Shown: positions 7,149 to 15,761, counted from the stretch's first letter. The stretch: 24,948 nt of DNA from Actinomycetes bacterium (GCA_021826655.1 JAKAZC010000006.1:1-24948); one strand, 5' to 3'. Notes: generated from the letters alone by a model not told the origin. A program made the numbers and translations.

Positions 7149-8348
7149 ATGGGACCACCCGACACCGCTGAGATCCGCGCGCTGGTCGACGCCGAGTTCG
7201 ACCGGATGGTGGACATCCGTCGCGATCTCCACCGGCATCCCGAGCTCGGCTTCGAGGAGACCCGCACCACCGGGAGGATCGCGGCGGTCGCCTCGTCACT
7301 CGGCCTCGAACCGTTACCCTGCCCGACCACGACGGGGTCGGTCTGGTCGCTGGAGGGTGGTCGGCCGGGTGCCACCGTCCTCCTGCGGGCAGACATCGAC
7401 GCCCTGCCGGTGGAGGAGACCTCGGAGGTGGGGTTCGCGTCCGTCGCCGAGGGCCGCATGCACGCCTGTGGCCACGACGCCCACACGGCCCAGCTGCTCG
7501 GGGCCGCCGCGGCGCTGACCCGCCGGGCCGGGGACCTCCCGGGCCGGTACGTCTTCCTCTTCCAGCCCGCCGAGGAGGGACACGGCGGAGCCCGGGCGAT
7601 GATCGAGGGCGGGGTGCTCGACGGCCTCGACGCCGCGGCGGTGATGGGCTGCCACGTGGTCTCGGTCATCCCCACCGGACTGGTCGGCATGCGGAACGGG
7701 ATCGTCATGTCCGACGCCCATGCCCTTCGGGTGGACGTCCACGGCGTCGGCGGCCACGGCGCCGCCTACGGGGAGGGGGCCAATCCGCTGACCGGAGCGG
7801 CCCAGCTGGCCCTCCGTCTGGCCGGTGTCGTCGACGGCCTGGCACTGGAGGGGACCGACTGCGCGTGCACCGCGGGCATGCTGCGCGCCGGCACCGCGGC
7901 CAACGTGATCCCGTCGCACGCCACCCTGTCGGGGACGCTCCGGACGTTCACCCCGGACCATACGGTCCTCGCGCTCGCACGGTTGGATGCGCTGCTGGCC
8001 GAACTGGGGGACGAGACCGGGTGCACCTTCCACCTGTCCTTCACCGGCCGGACACCGGCTGTCCGCAACGACGCAGGGGTGACCGGACTGGTGCGTGCCG
8101 CAGCCACCGAGACCGTCGGCACTGCGAACGTGATGGACCTCCCACCGGTGTCACCGTCCGACGATGTCGCCGAGTTCCTGGACCGAGTTCCGGGCAGCTA
8201 CTTCTTCGTGGGGGCCGGGCGTGCCGACGGCACCAGCGGGATGCACCACAATCCCGGCTTCGCCATCGACGAGGGGTGCATGCCCGTCGCGGCCACCGTG
8301 CTCGCCGCCTCAGCGGTACGGTGGGCCGGTGGAGGTCCCGCCTCCTGA
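7149..8348 (+). CDS. M20D family metallopeptidase / amidohydrolase
   Basis: 399 residues from ATG 7149, chosen for its leaderless -10 and because homology begins at the L-H-R-H-P-E-L-G-F-E segment (residues about 27-37). The catalytic domain carries L-R-A-D-I-D-A-L-P, then H-A-C-G-H-D (Cys107, His109) and P-A-E-E-G (Glu142-143). A further ligand is His169, and G-M-H-H-N-P-G-F provides the C-terminal histidine. The lid domain has the V-G-G-H-G-A motif. These are the di-metal ligands of the M20D group, which hydrolyses N-acyl amino acids, hippurate-like compounds or IAA conjugates in the cytoplasm. Length is normal and all motifs are present, so it should be active; the substrate is unknown. 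It is convergent with the GGDEF gene (20-base gap) and divergent from the amidohydrolase operon, with which it may share substrates. Confidence 0.92.
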   Translation: MGPPDTAEIRALVDAEFDRMVDIRRDLHRHPELGFEETRTTGRIAAVASSLGLEPLPCPTTTGSVWSLEGGRPGATVLLRADIDALPVEETSEVGFASVAEGRMHACGHDAHTAQLLGAAAALTRRAGDLPGRYVFLFQPAEEGHGGARAMIEGGVLDGLDAAAVMGCHVVSVIPTGLVGMRNGIVMSDAHALRVDVHGVGGHGAAYGEGANPLTGAAQLALRLAGVVDGLALEGTDCACTAGMLRAGTAANVIPSHATLSGTLRTFTPDHTVLALARLDALLAELGDETGCTFHLSFTGRTPAVRNDAGVTGLVRAAATETVGTANVMDLPPVSPSDDVAEFLDRVPGSYFFVGAGRADGTSGMHHNPGFAIDEGCMPVAATVLAASAVRWAGGGPAS

Positions 8349-8368
8349 CCGGTCCCGGGTGCCCGCTG

Positions 8369-9475
8369 TCACCAGGTGAGCGGCGCCGGCACCTCGGGGG
8401 TCCGCACCGCGATGGCGTCACGGCCGGCCTGCTTGACCTGGTAGAGCGCGAGGTCCGCCTCGTCGACGAGGCACTCGGCCGTCGGATGCAACCGGTCGAG
8501 GCTGCTCACGCCGATGCTGAGCGTCACCGCCGCCGTACCATCGCCGGCCAGGTCCCGCACGATCCGCTCGGCCACGTGCACGGCACCGGTGACGTCCGTC
8601 TCGGGCAGGAGGAGCGCGAACTCGTCCCCGCCGAGGCGGCAGGCCACGTCGAAGGTGCGGACATCGGCCAACAGGATCCTGCCGATGGTGGCGAGGACGT
8701 GGTCACCGACCAGGTGGCCGAAGCTGTCGTTCACCGCCTTGAACCGGTCGACGTCGATCATGAGCAGGCTCAGCGGGCTGCCGTTGCGGAGTGCCCGCTC
8801 GATCTCCTGGTCGGTGCGCTGGCGGAGTACCCGTCGCACCGCGCACCCGGTCAGTTCGTCGGTGGAAGCGAGCTCGGCCAGCGCCGCCCTCAGCGACGCC
8901 TCGTGCCGCTCGACCCGGCCGCGGTTGACCGCGGCGATGGCGGCGAGTGCCGCCGCGCCGGCAAGCGTGGCGAACAGCATGAACGTGCGACCCTGGGCCG
9001 CGGTGCGACCCGGGTCCACCGCGGCCACGACCGACAGGGAGACCAGGGCCGAGACACCGCACAGGACGACCGACCGGAGCGTGAACATGAGCGTCCCGAA
9101 GACGAGGGGCAGGAAGAGGAGGAGGAGGATGGGGCTGGTCACCCCGTGGTCGAGCATGGCGACCAACCCCACGGCGTAGGCGGCGGCGACGGTCCACGTC
9201 ACCGAGTAGACCGAACGCCAGGGGCGGGAGGCGACGACCGGGGCGAGGGCCAGACCGACGGCGGCCGACACGAGCCACGAGCCGGCGATCCACCACAGCA
9301 GCGTGCGATGGGGTCCGGCCGGGGTGAGCGCGAGGTACCCCATCACCACCCCGGTCTCGGTGAGGAAGACCCCGAATCCCAGGAACATGTGGGTGAGCCA
9401 GAAGCGCCGACGCGCGTCGACGTCGCTTCCGGCGTCGATCGTGGCCGCCAGCTGCTCCTGTGTCGTCGCGTCCAT
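8369..9475 (-). CDS. Membrane-bound diguanylate cyclase (GGDEF domain)
   Basis: 368 residues; ATG 9475 follows GGGAGGG by about 10 bases. The N-terminal half has about six hydrophobic helices (roughly 28-50, 58-80, 90-110, 115-135, 138-153, 165-184) forming a membrane sensor with no recognised domain, then a short linker and a C-terminal GGDEF domain (about 200-362). The active loop is exactly GGDEF (282-286), preceded by the D-x-D-x-F-K metal and base-binding segment near 241-246. The allosteric product-inhibition I-site RxxD is present as RTFD (273-276), five residues before GGDEF. The enzyme should make c-di-GMP from two GTP and be feedback-inhibited. Divergent from an EAL protein: a probable make/break pair. 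The signal sensed is unknown. Confidence 0.93.
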   Translation of the reverse strand: MDATTQEQLAATIDAGSDVDARRRFWLTHMFLGFGVFLTETGVVMGYLALTPAGPHRTLLWWIAGSWLVSAAVGLALAPVVASRPWRSVYSVTWTVAAAYAVGLVAMLDHGVTSPILLLLFLPLVFGTLMFTLRSVVLCGVSALVSLSVVAAVDPGRTAAQGRTFMLFATLAGAAALAAIAAVNRGRVERHEASLRAALAELASTDELTGCAVRRVLRQRTDQEIERALRNGSPLSLLMIDVDRFKAVNDSFGHLVGDHVLATIGRILLADVRTFDVACRLGGDEFALLLPETDVTGAVHVAERIVRDLAGDGTAAVTLSIGVSSLDRLHPTAECLVDEADLALYQVKQAGRDAIAVRTPEVPAPLTW

Positions 9476-9536
9476 GGGCGTCAGGCCCTCCCGGTGCGGG
9501 GCGTCCCCCTCTATCGACGCGCGGGTGACGGATCTT

Positions 9537-9542
9537 TACCCT
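9537..9542 (+). promoter_or_regulatory. Possible -10 hexamer (TACCCT) for the EAL gene
   Basis: TACCCT fits the TAnnnT pattern and lies 104 bases before ATG 9647, which would give a leader of about 98 bases. Weak call: no -35 element is evident and the interval 9476-9646 contains no other clear signal. Confidence 0.25.
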
Positions 9543-9646
9543 CGTGGCCCGACTCCCGCCCCGCGACCCCTGCCGGCTCCGTGCCGCTGTGGACGACCGG
9601 CCGCAGGCATGCTTCAGTGCCGGCCGGGACGCGCCGATACGACAGG

Positions 9647-11611
9647 ATGGGGATGGGCCTGAACGAACCGGCCGCGTGGCGCGGCTGGGAGCACGACCGT
9701 GGGACCGCGAAGCGCACCGTGTCCGCCTCGCGCCGGGATCCGGCAGGCGGGGAACCCACGGGGTGGTTCCCCGGTACGCGGTCGTGGCTCACCCTCGACG
9801 GCCCGCTCGAGCTCCTGAGTCCACTGGCCGTGATCCGGGTGGTCTTCGGCTTCGGTGCGGTGACGTTCACCCTCCTCGGCCGGCTCGGGTCGACGGGTCG
9901 ACCGGACGCCGTGGCCTCGGTGGCGGTGGGGGCGTGCACCTTCGTCATCTGGATCCTCCTCCTCGGCGCGGATGAGATCGGGCCCACCGCCTGCCGGCTG
10001 CTCAGTGCCTACTGGACGAGTGCGGTGGCGGTGCTCGTCGTCGTCGACCGTTCGGGCCAGACCGCCGCCGTCCTCGGCTTCCTGCTCGTCCCCAGCACGG
10101 TGTTCGTGAGCATGTTCTTCGGCCTGCGCGTCGTGCTGTGGCAGCTGGGAGTGGCGTCGCTCGCGCTGTGGTTGGCCCTGGCCACCGGGCGTGGACTCGG
10201 TCTCGGACTGCTCCTGGCGCTGGTGGCGGTGTCGGCCGTGGCCACGGCTCCGGTCGCCGTCCTGCTCGTGTCCCGGGCGTCGCGTCGGAGCGGGCAGGTC
10301 GACCCCGAGACGGGACTGCCCAACGCCCGCGGACTCACCTCGGCGCGCGCCGGGGCGGAGCCGCCCGTCGTCGTCGCAGTGGTGGCGCTCGGTGGCGTGG
10401 GGGAGTGCCGCGAGGCCCTCGGCTACCGGGCCGCCGCGGAGCTCCTGCGGCGCGCCGTCGAGCACCTGGGGAAGATCGTCCCGGCCGGTGCGCGGATCGG
10501 GAGGGTCGAGGGTGACGAAGTGGTCGTGGTCGTGGACCGGTCCACCGGACCGGACCTGGCCCACGGCGTCCCCGACCCGGGACGTACGGGTGGCGCGGTG
10601 GGGACGGAGCTGGCCGGCCTGCTCGTCGCCGCGGTCAGCACCGGCCTGTACCGGGTGGGGGACCTCGAGGTCTCCGTGCGGGCCCATGTCGGGCTGGCGG
10701 AGTCCCCGAAGGACGGGGACAGGTTGGACGACCTCATCCGACGTGCCTCCCGGAGTGCGCGCCGCGCGGAGCGCCTCGGTGTCCCGAGCTGTGCCTGGGA
10801 CGGCGACCGGGACGCCATGACGGTGGAGGACCTGACGCTGCTGGCGTCCCTACGCGAGGCACTGGCGGGACGCGGCCTGTCCCTGGCCTACCAACCGCAA
10901 TTCGCCAGGGGCACGCGGACGCCGGTGGCCGCCGAGGCCCTGCTCCGTTGGGACGACCCGGTGCGCGGGCGGATACCGCCCGACCGGTTCATCACCCTGG
11001 CCGAGCGGACGGGTCTCGTGGACCAGTTGACCAGGTGGGTGGCGACCGAGGCGCTCGACGCCCAGGTGCGGTGGCGGGATGCCGGGGTGGTGCTCCCGGT
11101 GTCGGTGAATGTCTCCGCCAAGAACCTGGCCGATCCGGGGCTGCCCCGGTGGGTGATCGAGGCCCTGGAGGAGCGGCGACTGCCGGCCGACTGCCTGACC
11201 GTGGAGGTGACCGAGTCGGCGGTGACCGACGCCGACCAGGCCCGGGCGGTGCTCGGGCCCCTTCGGGCCCACGGCATCCGGATCTCGATGGACGACTTCG
11301 GCACGGGCTTCACCTCGCTGTCCGCGCTGCCCGACCTGCCACTCGACGAATTGAAGATCGATCAGGGCTTCGTCCGGCGGTCGGCCACGTCGCCGGCGGA
11401 CGACGCCATCGTGGCCACCGTGTGCGATCTCGGCCACCGGCTGGGTCTGTCGATCGTGGCCGAGGGGGTCGAGGACGCCGGACTCGAGTTGCGGCTCCTG
11501 GCACACGGGGCCGACCTGCTCCAGGGGTACCACCTGTCACGGCCGCTCGCCGAGGCGGACCTCCTGGCACTGGTCGCCCGGGGCGCCCCCACGGCGGCCG
11601 GCCCCGGGTGA
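9647..11611 (+). CDS. Membrane-bound c-di-GMP phosphodiesterase with degenerate GGDEF and intact EAL domain
   Basis: 654 residues from ATG 9647 (ATG 9653 is possible). The frame is open far upstream to 7865, but that part is a shadow of the M20D and GGDEF genes. About six membrane helices (roughly 58-80, 87-107, 117-134, 138-160, 162-180, 183-209) precede a GGDEF-like domain (about 215-385) whose active loop is EGDEV (288-292), so cyclase activity is unlikely; such domains often bind GTP to tune the partner. The EAL domain (about 395-645) has every expected catalytic and metal residue: E430-A-L, N488, E520, D549-D550 in DDFGTG, K570, E606 and Q626. It should hydrolyse c-di-GMP to pGpG. Divergent from the active cyclase. 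The stop lies inside a tandem repeat. Confidence 0.93.
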   Translation: MGMGLNEPAAWRGWEHDRGTAKRTVSASRRDPAGGEPTGWFPGTRSWLTLDGPLELLSPLAVIRVVFGFGAVTFTLLGRLGSTGRPDAVASVAVGACTFVIWILLLGADEIGPTACRLLSAYWTSAVAVLVVVDRSGQTAAVLGFLLVPSTVFVSMFFGLRVVLWQLGVASLALWLALATGRGLGLGLLLALVAVSAVATAPVAVLLVSRASRRSGQVDPETGLPNARGLTSARAGAEPPVVVAVVALGGVGECREALGYRAAAELLRRAVEHLGKIVPAGARIGRVEGDEVVVVVDRSTGPDLAHGVPDPGRTGGAVGTELAGLLVAAVSTGLYRVGDLEVSVRAHVGLAESPKDGDRLDDLIRRASRSARRAERLGVPSCAWDGDRDAMTVEDLTLLASLREALAGRGLSLAYQPQFARGTRTPVAAEALLRWDDPVRGRIPPDRFITLAERTGLVDQLTRWVATEALDAQVRWRDAGVVLPVSVNVSAKNLADPGLPRWVIEALEERRLPADCLTVEVTESAVTDADQARAVLGPLRAHGIRISMDDFGTGFTSLSALPDLPLDELKIDQGFVRRSATSPADDAIVATVCDLGHRLGLSIVAEGVEDAGLELRLLAHGADLLQGYHLSRPLAEADLLALVARGAPTAAGPG

Positions 11612-11643
11612 ACCGGGCGGGTGAACCGGGACGGGTGAACCGA
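11606..11643 (+). repeat. Three near-perfect copies of a 12-14 bp unit spanning the EAL stop codon
   Basis: GGGTGAACCG begins at 11606, 11619 and 11633, separated by 13 and 14 bases. The first copy contains the TGA stop (11609-11611) of the EAL gene. The uneven spacing means the copies fall in different frames, so the repeat arose or is maintained at DNA level. The rest of 11644-11868 shows no gene and no strong hairpin. Confidence 0.85.
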
Positions 11644-11868
11644 GCGGGATGAGGTGCCGCCGGCCCGGAGCAAGGTGGCGGGACCGTGCTCGACGGGCTG
11701 GCAGCACCCTCGATCCTAGCAGTGGGGGAAACACCTGTTGCCACACACCGGACCCGCTCGTCGGAGGCGATCGCCGCGCCCGAGGCCGCACCGCGAGGAA
11801 CGACCCCCTCCGCTCGGCCGGGTCCGGCACGGTCCACCTCCGGCTACGTCCGCGGCCGTGGGGACCGG

Positions 11869-12651
11869 CTACCGCAGTACCCAACGTGCCCTCGACCAGA
11901 TCTGCCAGTGTTCGAGGGTCACGTACCCCTCCTGCTCGTAGAGCGGCCGGCCGGCCGGGGTCGCCATCAGCAGCGCCAGCGTGAGGCCCCCGTCCAACCG
12001 CATCGCCGCGCTGGAGCGCATCAGGCGGCGGGCGAATCCGCGGCCCTGGTGCTCCGGCGGTGTCGACAGCCCCCAGCCGACCGAGTACTCCTGGCCGACC
12101 CACATGCTCGCCGAACAGCACCGGAGCTCGCCGTCCTCGAAGACACCCCAGAGTCGGGCACCGTCGCGCTCGAGCGCGTCCTCGGCGAAGAGGATCGCCC
12201 CCACCTCGTCCGGGACACCGAACGCCAGCCCGGCGAGGCGCCGCGCATCGGCGAGGTCGCGCTGCTCCAACAGGCGGAAGCACGGGTCGAGTTCGGCGGG
12301 GGCCCGGTCCCGGGCCATGAACGGCAGGCACCCGGTGCACACCCAACCGGCCTCCCGCAGGACCTCGGCGGCGGCCAGACCGGCTCCGGCCATCATGACG
12401 ACGGCGGGCACCCGGGCCCGGGCGATCTCGTCGAGCACCTCCGGCGCAGCATCGGCGGCGCCGTCACCGTGGAGGAGCGCCATGTTGTAGTCCACGTAGG
12501 GGGTGAGGCTGAGGGCGATCCACCAGTCGTCCTCGACGTGGTGGCGCCCGGAACCGGCCCAGAGCGCGGTGGCCCGGCCGTAGCCGGTACGAGCGTCGGG
12601 TATCTCGGCGTAGGTGATCGGCGTCGGCGAGGACTGCACGGAATCCGTCAC
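11869..12651 (-). CDS. GNAT family N-acetyltransferase
   Basis: 260 residues from GTG 12651, directly preceded by AAGGGAG; GTG 12639 gives better spacing and is an alternative. The C-terminal half (about 130-255) is a GNAT fold: acid residues and strands, then S-V-G-W-G-L-S followed by H-Q-G-R-G-F-A, the acetyl-CoA pyrophosphate-binding Q-x-x-G-x-G/A loop, and a terminal L-Y-E-Q-E-G-Y strand-helix typical of the family. The N-terminal half (about 1-110) looks like a degenerate second GNAT-like or substrate-binding domain with W-W-I-A-L and a P-A-V-V-M segment. Members transfer acetyl from acetyl-CoA to an amine; the acceptor cannot be inferred. It is divergent from the D-aminoacylase-type gene across a structured 200-bp region. 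Confidence 0.85.
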   Translation of the reverse strand: MTDSVQSSPTPITYAEIPDARTGYGRATALWAGSGRHHVEDDWWIALSLTPYVDYNMALLHGDGAADAAPEVLDEIARARVPAVVMMAGAGLAAAEVLREAGWVCTGCLPFMARDRAPAELDPCFRLLEQRDLADARRLAGLAFGVPDEVGAILFAEDALERDGARLWGVFEDGELRCCSASMWVGQEYSVGWGLSTPPEHQGRGFARRLMRSSAAMRLDGGLTLALLMATPAGRPLYEQEGYVTLEHWQIWSRARWVLR

Positions 12652-12679
12652 GCTCCCTTCTCGAACTCGGCTTCGGTCC

Positions 12680-12704
12680 GGAGGGCGGTGAGGCTCCGCC
12701 CTCC
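12680..12704 (-). promoter_or_regulatory. Strong inverted repeat upstream of the GNAT gene
   Basis: Perfect 9-bp arms (GGAGGGCGG and its complement) around a 7-base loop. It ends 29 bases upstream of the GNAT start and could be a leader hairpin, an operator or a stop to antisense transcription. Confidence 0.55.
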
Positions 12705-12743
12705 CCCTCAGTCTGCCAGTCCGGCGCCCGGGGCCGGGGACCT

Positions 12744-12757
12744 CCCGGCGCGCCGGG
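12744..12757. promoter_or_regulatory. 14-bp perfect palindrome in the -35 zone of the amidohydrolase promoter
   Basis: CCCGGCGCGCCGGG is its own complement. It ends 12 bases before the -10 hexamer at 12769. In DNA this GC-rich, chance palindromes are not rare, so the regulatory reading is tentative. Confidence 0.35.
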
Positions 12758-12768
12758 GCGCCGGGGTC

Positions 12769-12774
12769 TACCGT
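12769..12774 (+). promoter_or_regulatory. -10 hexamer (TACCGT) for the D-aminoacylase-type gene
   Basis: TACCGT fits the TAnnnT pattern and shares its sequence with 2742-2747. Expected transcription start near 12781 gives a leader of about 70 bases with a GAGGAG ribosome binding site at its end. Confidence 0.5.
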
Positions 12775-12780
12775 GGTCGC

Positions 12781-12799
12781 TGCGGACGCTCCGTCCGCA
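12781..12799 (+). promoter_or_regulatory. Inverted repeat at the predicted transcription start (operator or leader hairpin)
   Basis: TGCGGACG and its exact complement are separated by 3 bases. The element begins where transcription should start from the TACCGT hexamer, a position suited to a repressor operator, or to a hairpin at the 5' end of the transcript. Confidence 0.6.
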
Positions 12800-12851
12800 C
12801 CCCGGGGGAGACGTCCGCAGGGCCGTCACGGGGAGAGGCGAGGAGCGGCAC

Positions 12852-14612
12852 ATGCTCGATGTGGTCATCAGGGGCGGCACCGTGGTGGACGGCACCGGGG
12901 CGCCGTCCCGTTCGGCCGACGTCGGCGTGCGGGACGGGCGGATCGTCGCCGTCGGGACGGTGACCGAACAGGCGGCCCGGGTGCTCGACGCGGACGGGGC
13001 GCTGGTCACCCCGGGCTGGGTCGACGTGCATACCCATTACGACGGCCAGGTCACCTGGGACGACGTCCTCGAGCCGTCGGCGTCCAACGGGGTCACCACA
13101 CTGGTGATGGGCAACTGCGGCGTCGGGTTCGCCCCGGTCCGGCCAAGCGACCACGGCGCCCTGATCGACCTCATGGAGGGGGTCGAGGACATCCCCGGCT
13201 CGGCGCTCAGCGTGGGGATGCCGTGGGGCACCTGGGAGACCTTTCCCGAGTACCTGGATCTGCTCGACCGGGGCCGCTACGCGGTCGACGTCGCCGCCCA
13301 GATCGCCCACGGGGCACTGCGGTTCTACGTGATGGGCGAGCGCGGCGCGGCCAACGAGGACGCCACGGCCGACGACATCGCCGCCATGTCGGCGCTCGTC
13401 GGCGAGGCCATGGCCGCCGGCGCCGTCGGCTTCACCACGTCCCGCACCATCGGGCACAAGGCCCGCTCCGGCCGACCGGTGCCCGGCACCTACGCCCCCG
13501 ACGAGGAGGTGCTGGCCTTCGCCCGCGCGCTCGGCTCGGCCGGCCACGGCGTGTTCGAGGCGATCGTGGCCGGGACGATCGGCTCGCTCGAGCGGCTCGG
13601 CGGCGAACGGGCCAAGCCCATCGACGAACTACCGCTCCTGGTGGCGGCCTCGCGGGCCAGCGGCCGACCGGTGACCTTCACGGTCGCCCAGTTGTTCGAG
13701 GACCCCGACCACTGGCGCCAGGTGCTCGACGCCACGGCCGAGGCGAACCGCGCCGGCGCCCGGCTGCGTCCCCAGATCATCCCGCGGTCGGTCACCATCA
13801 TGACCAGCCTCGACACCTACCACCTGTTCATGGGCCGCCCGACCTACCGGAAGATCGCCGATCTTCCGCTGGCCGAACGGGTCGCCGAGATGCGTCGTCC
13901 CGAGGTCCGGCGGGCGATCCTGGCGGAGGAGGCGGTGGCCGAAGGGGCGAACGACTTCTCCGCCCTCGTCGTCGAGCTGTTCGTGCCGGCCCTGCCCGTC
14001 ACGTTCCCGCTGGTCGACCCGGTGGACTACGAGCCGAGTTTCGACGACTCGGTCTGGGCCACGGCGACGGCCGCCGGCATCGACCCCGTCGAGCACATGT
14101 ACGACCTGCTCCTGGCCGACGAGGGCACCGCGTTCTACGCACTGCTCGGATCCAACTTCGTGAACGGGACCCTCGACGTCTGCCGCGAGATGCTGCTCGA
14201 CCCGAACACGGTGACCGGCCTCGGCGACGCCGGCGCCCACGTCACCCTCATCTCGGACTGCTCGGCGTCGACGTTCCACCTGACCCACTGGGCACGCGAC
14301 CGGACAGTCGGCGATCGCCTGCCCGTCGAGCTCCTGGTCCGCAAGCTGAGTGGCGCCAACGCCGAGCTCTACGGCTTCGCCGACCGGGGGACGCTCGAGG
14401 TGGGCAAGCGGGCCGACGTCAACGTCATCGACTTCGAGCGGCTCCGCATCCGGCCGCCGGTGCTCCACCACGACCTGCCGACCGGCGCTGGCCGGATCCT
14501 GCAGCCCGCCGAGGGCTACCTGGCCACGCTGGTGGCCGGCGAGGTCGCCCGCAGCCACGACGCCGACACCGGGGCCCGCCCCGGGCGCCTGGTGCGGGGT
14601 TCGGCGGCCTGA
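12852..14612 (+). CDS. Amidohydrolase family 3 / N-acyl-D-amino-acid deacylase-like protein
   Basis: 586 residues from ATG 12852, with GAGGAG 6 bases upstream. The short N-terminal beta domain begins with D-V-V-I-R-G-G-T-V-V-D-G-T-G, usual for this superfamily. G-W-V-D-V-H-T-H-Y-D-G-Q provides the metal-binding His60 and His62, and N-C-G-V-G supplies the Cys of D-aminoacylases. L-G-D-A-G-A-H carries the late catalytic Asp, and the G-T-L-E-V-G-K-R-A-D-V-N-V-I-D segment returns to the beta domain at the end. The family removes acyl groups from D-amino acids or opens cyclic amides; many of the actinobacterial members of this length are uncharacterised, so the substrate is not settled. It is convergent with the epoxide hydrolase, with only 3 bases between the stops. 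Confidence 0.9.
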   Translation: MLDVVIRGGTVVDGTGAPSRSADVGVRDGRIVAVGTVTEQAARVLDADGALVTPGWVDVHTHYDGQVTWDDVLEPSASNGVTTLVMGNCGVGFAPVRPSDHGALIDLMEGVEDIPGSALSVGMPWGTWETFPEYLDLLDRGRYAVDVAAQIAHGALRFYVMGERGAANEDATADDIAAMSALVGEAMAAGAVGFTTSRTIGHKARSGRPVPGTYAPDEEVLAFARALGSAGHGVFEAIVAGTIGSLERLGGERAKPIDELPLLVAASRASGRPVTFTVAQLFEDPDHWRQVLDATAEANRAGARLRPQIIPRSVTIMTSLDTYHLFMGRPTYRKIADLPLAERVAEMRRPEVRRAILAEEAVAEGANDFSALVVELFVPALPVTFPLVDPVDYEPSFDDSVWATATAAGIDPVEHMYDLLLADEGTAFYALLGSNFVNGTLDVCREMLLDPNTVTGLGDAGAHVTLISDCSASTFHLTHWARDRTVGDRLPVELLVRKLSGANAELYGFADRGTLEVGKRADVNVIDFERLRIRPPVLHHDLPTGAGRILQPAEGYLATLVAGEVARSHDADTGARPGRLVRGSAA

Positions 14613-14615
14613 GCG

Positions 14616-15755
14616 TCAGCGGACCAGACGGAAGAAGGCCCGGAGCTCGTCGACGAACGCCCCGGGTTGTTCGAAGGCGGCGAAGTGGCCACCTCGGTCG
14701 AGCTCGTTCCAGTACACGATGTCGGTGAACCGGGTGGCTGCCCAGCGGGGTGACACGCGCATGATCTCCTTCGGGAAGATGGAGCAGCCGGTGGGCACCG
14801 TCACCTCGTCGAAGCCGGGGCGGACGAAGCTCTCCCAGTACAGTCGGGCCGACGACGCGGCGGTCGCCGGCAGCCAGTAGAGCATCACGTTGTCGAGCAG
14901 CTCGTCGCGGCTGAGGACGTGTTCGGGGTGCCCGTCGCAGTCCGTCCAGGCCCAGAACTTCTCGATGATCCATGCGGCCTGTCCGGCCGGCGAGTCGACC
15001 AGGCCGTACCCGACCGTCTGGGGCCGCGTCGACTGTTCCTTGGAGTACCCCGTCCCCCACCGGCGATGGTCGGCGAAGGAGTCGAGGGCCACCTGCTCGT
15101 CGGGGGTGAGGCCGACCAGGTCCAGTGAGCCGGGCGCCACCATCGGCATGTTGAGGTGGATGCCGGCGACGTGCTCGGCGTCCTGGTGGCCGAGGGACGC
15201 GGTGACCATCGCCCCCCAGTCGCCACCCTGTGCGCCGTACCGTCCGTAGCCGAGTCGCGCCATGAGCTGTGCCCAGGCGCCGGCGATGCGCTCCACGCGC
15301 CATCCGGTCCCGGTGGGCTTGCCGCTGAACCCGTACCCGGGAAGGGACGGCACGACCACGTGGAAGGCGTCTGCGGCATCGCCGCCATGGGCCACCGGAT
15401 CGACCAGCGCGCCGATGGCCTTCTCGAACTCGACGATCGACCCGGGCCAGCCATGGGTGAGGACGATCGGCAGGGCACCGTCCACCGGGGATCGCACGTG
15501 CAGGAAGTGGATGTCGAGGTCGTCGATGGTGGTGAGGAACTGGGGTAGTGCGTTGAGTCGGGCCTCGGTGGCGCGCCAGTCGTACCGCGTGGCCCAGTAG
15601 TCGCAGAGCTCGCGGGTGTAGGCCAGGGGGATGCCCTGCGACCAGTCGTCCACCGTCTCGGGCTCGGGCCACCGGGTGCGCGCCAACCGGTCGCGCAGGT
15701 CGACCAGGTCGGCCTCGGGGATCTCGATCCGGAAGGGTCGCACGGGGTCACGCAT
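14616..15755 (-). CDS. Epoxide hydrolase, EHN / microsomal type
   Basis: 379 residues from ATG 15755, selected because a leaderless -10 sits 6 bases upstream and homology starts there (P-F-R-I-E-I-P); the frame is open to 15818 but the extra residues are unlikely. The N-terminal EHN segment (about 5-110) includes R-x-R-x-x-x-T-R-W-P-E and a conserved D-W-x-x-G-I-P. The alpha/beta hydrolase core shows H-G-W-P-G (101-105, oxyanion hole), nucleophile Asp179 in G-G-D-W-G and catalytic His at about 357 in G-G-H-F-A-A-F-E. The enzyme should add water to epoxides in the cytosol via an ester intermediate. The active site is complete. It is divergent from the DUF2505-like gene. Confidence 0.93.
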   Translation of the reverse strand: MRDPVRPFRIEIPEADLVDLRDRLARTRWPEPETVDDWSQGIPLAYTRELCDYWATRYDWRATEARLNALPQFLTTIDDLDIHFLHVRSPVDGALPIVLTHGWPGSIVEFEKAIGALVDPVAHGGDAADAFHVVVPSLPGYGFSGKPTGTGWRVERIAGAWAQLMARLGYGRYGAQGGDWGAMVTASLGHQDAEHVAGIHLNMPMVAPGSLDLVGLTPDEQVALDSFADHRRWGTGYSKEQSTRPQTVGYGLVDSPAGQAAWIIEKFWAWTDCDGHPEHVLSRDELLDNVMLYWLPATAASSARLYWESFVRPGFDEVTVPTGCSIFPKEIMRVSPRWAATRFTDIVYWNELDRGGHFAAFEQPGAFVDELRAFFRLVR

Positions 15756-15761
15756 GGGGTC

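Noticed and set aside
7865..9646. Very long open frame upstream of the EAL gene (to 7865).
   Set aside because: It lies antisense to the GGDEF gene and out of frame with M20D, has low-complexity Arg/Gly/Asp composition, and homology begins only after 9647.
12773..14728. 651-codon frame over the D-aminoacylase-type gene.
   Set aside because: Frame-shifted shadow, almost all Arg/Gly/Pro/His; the gene in the other frame has complete motifs.
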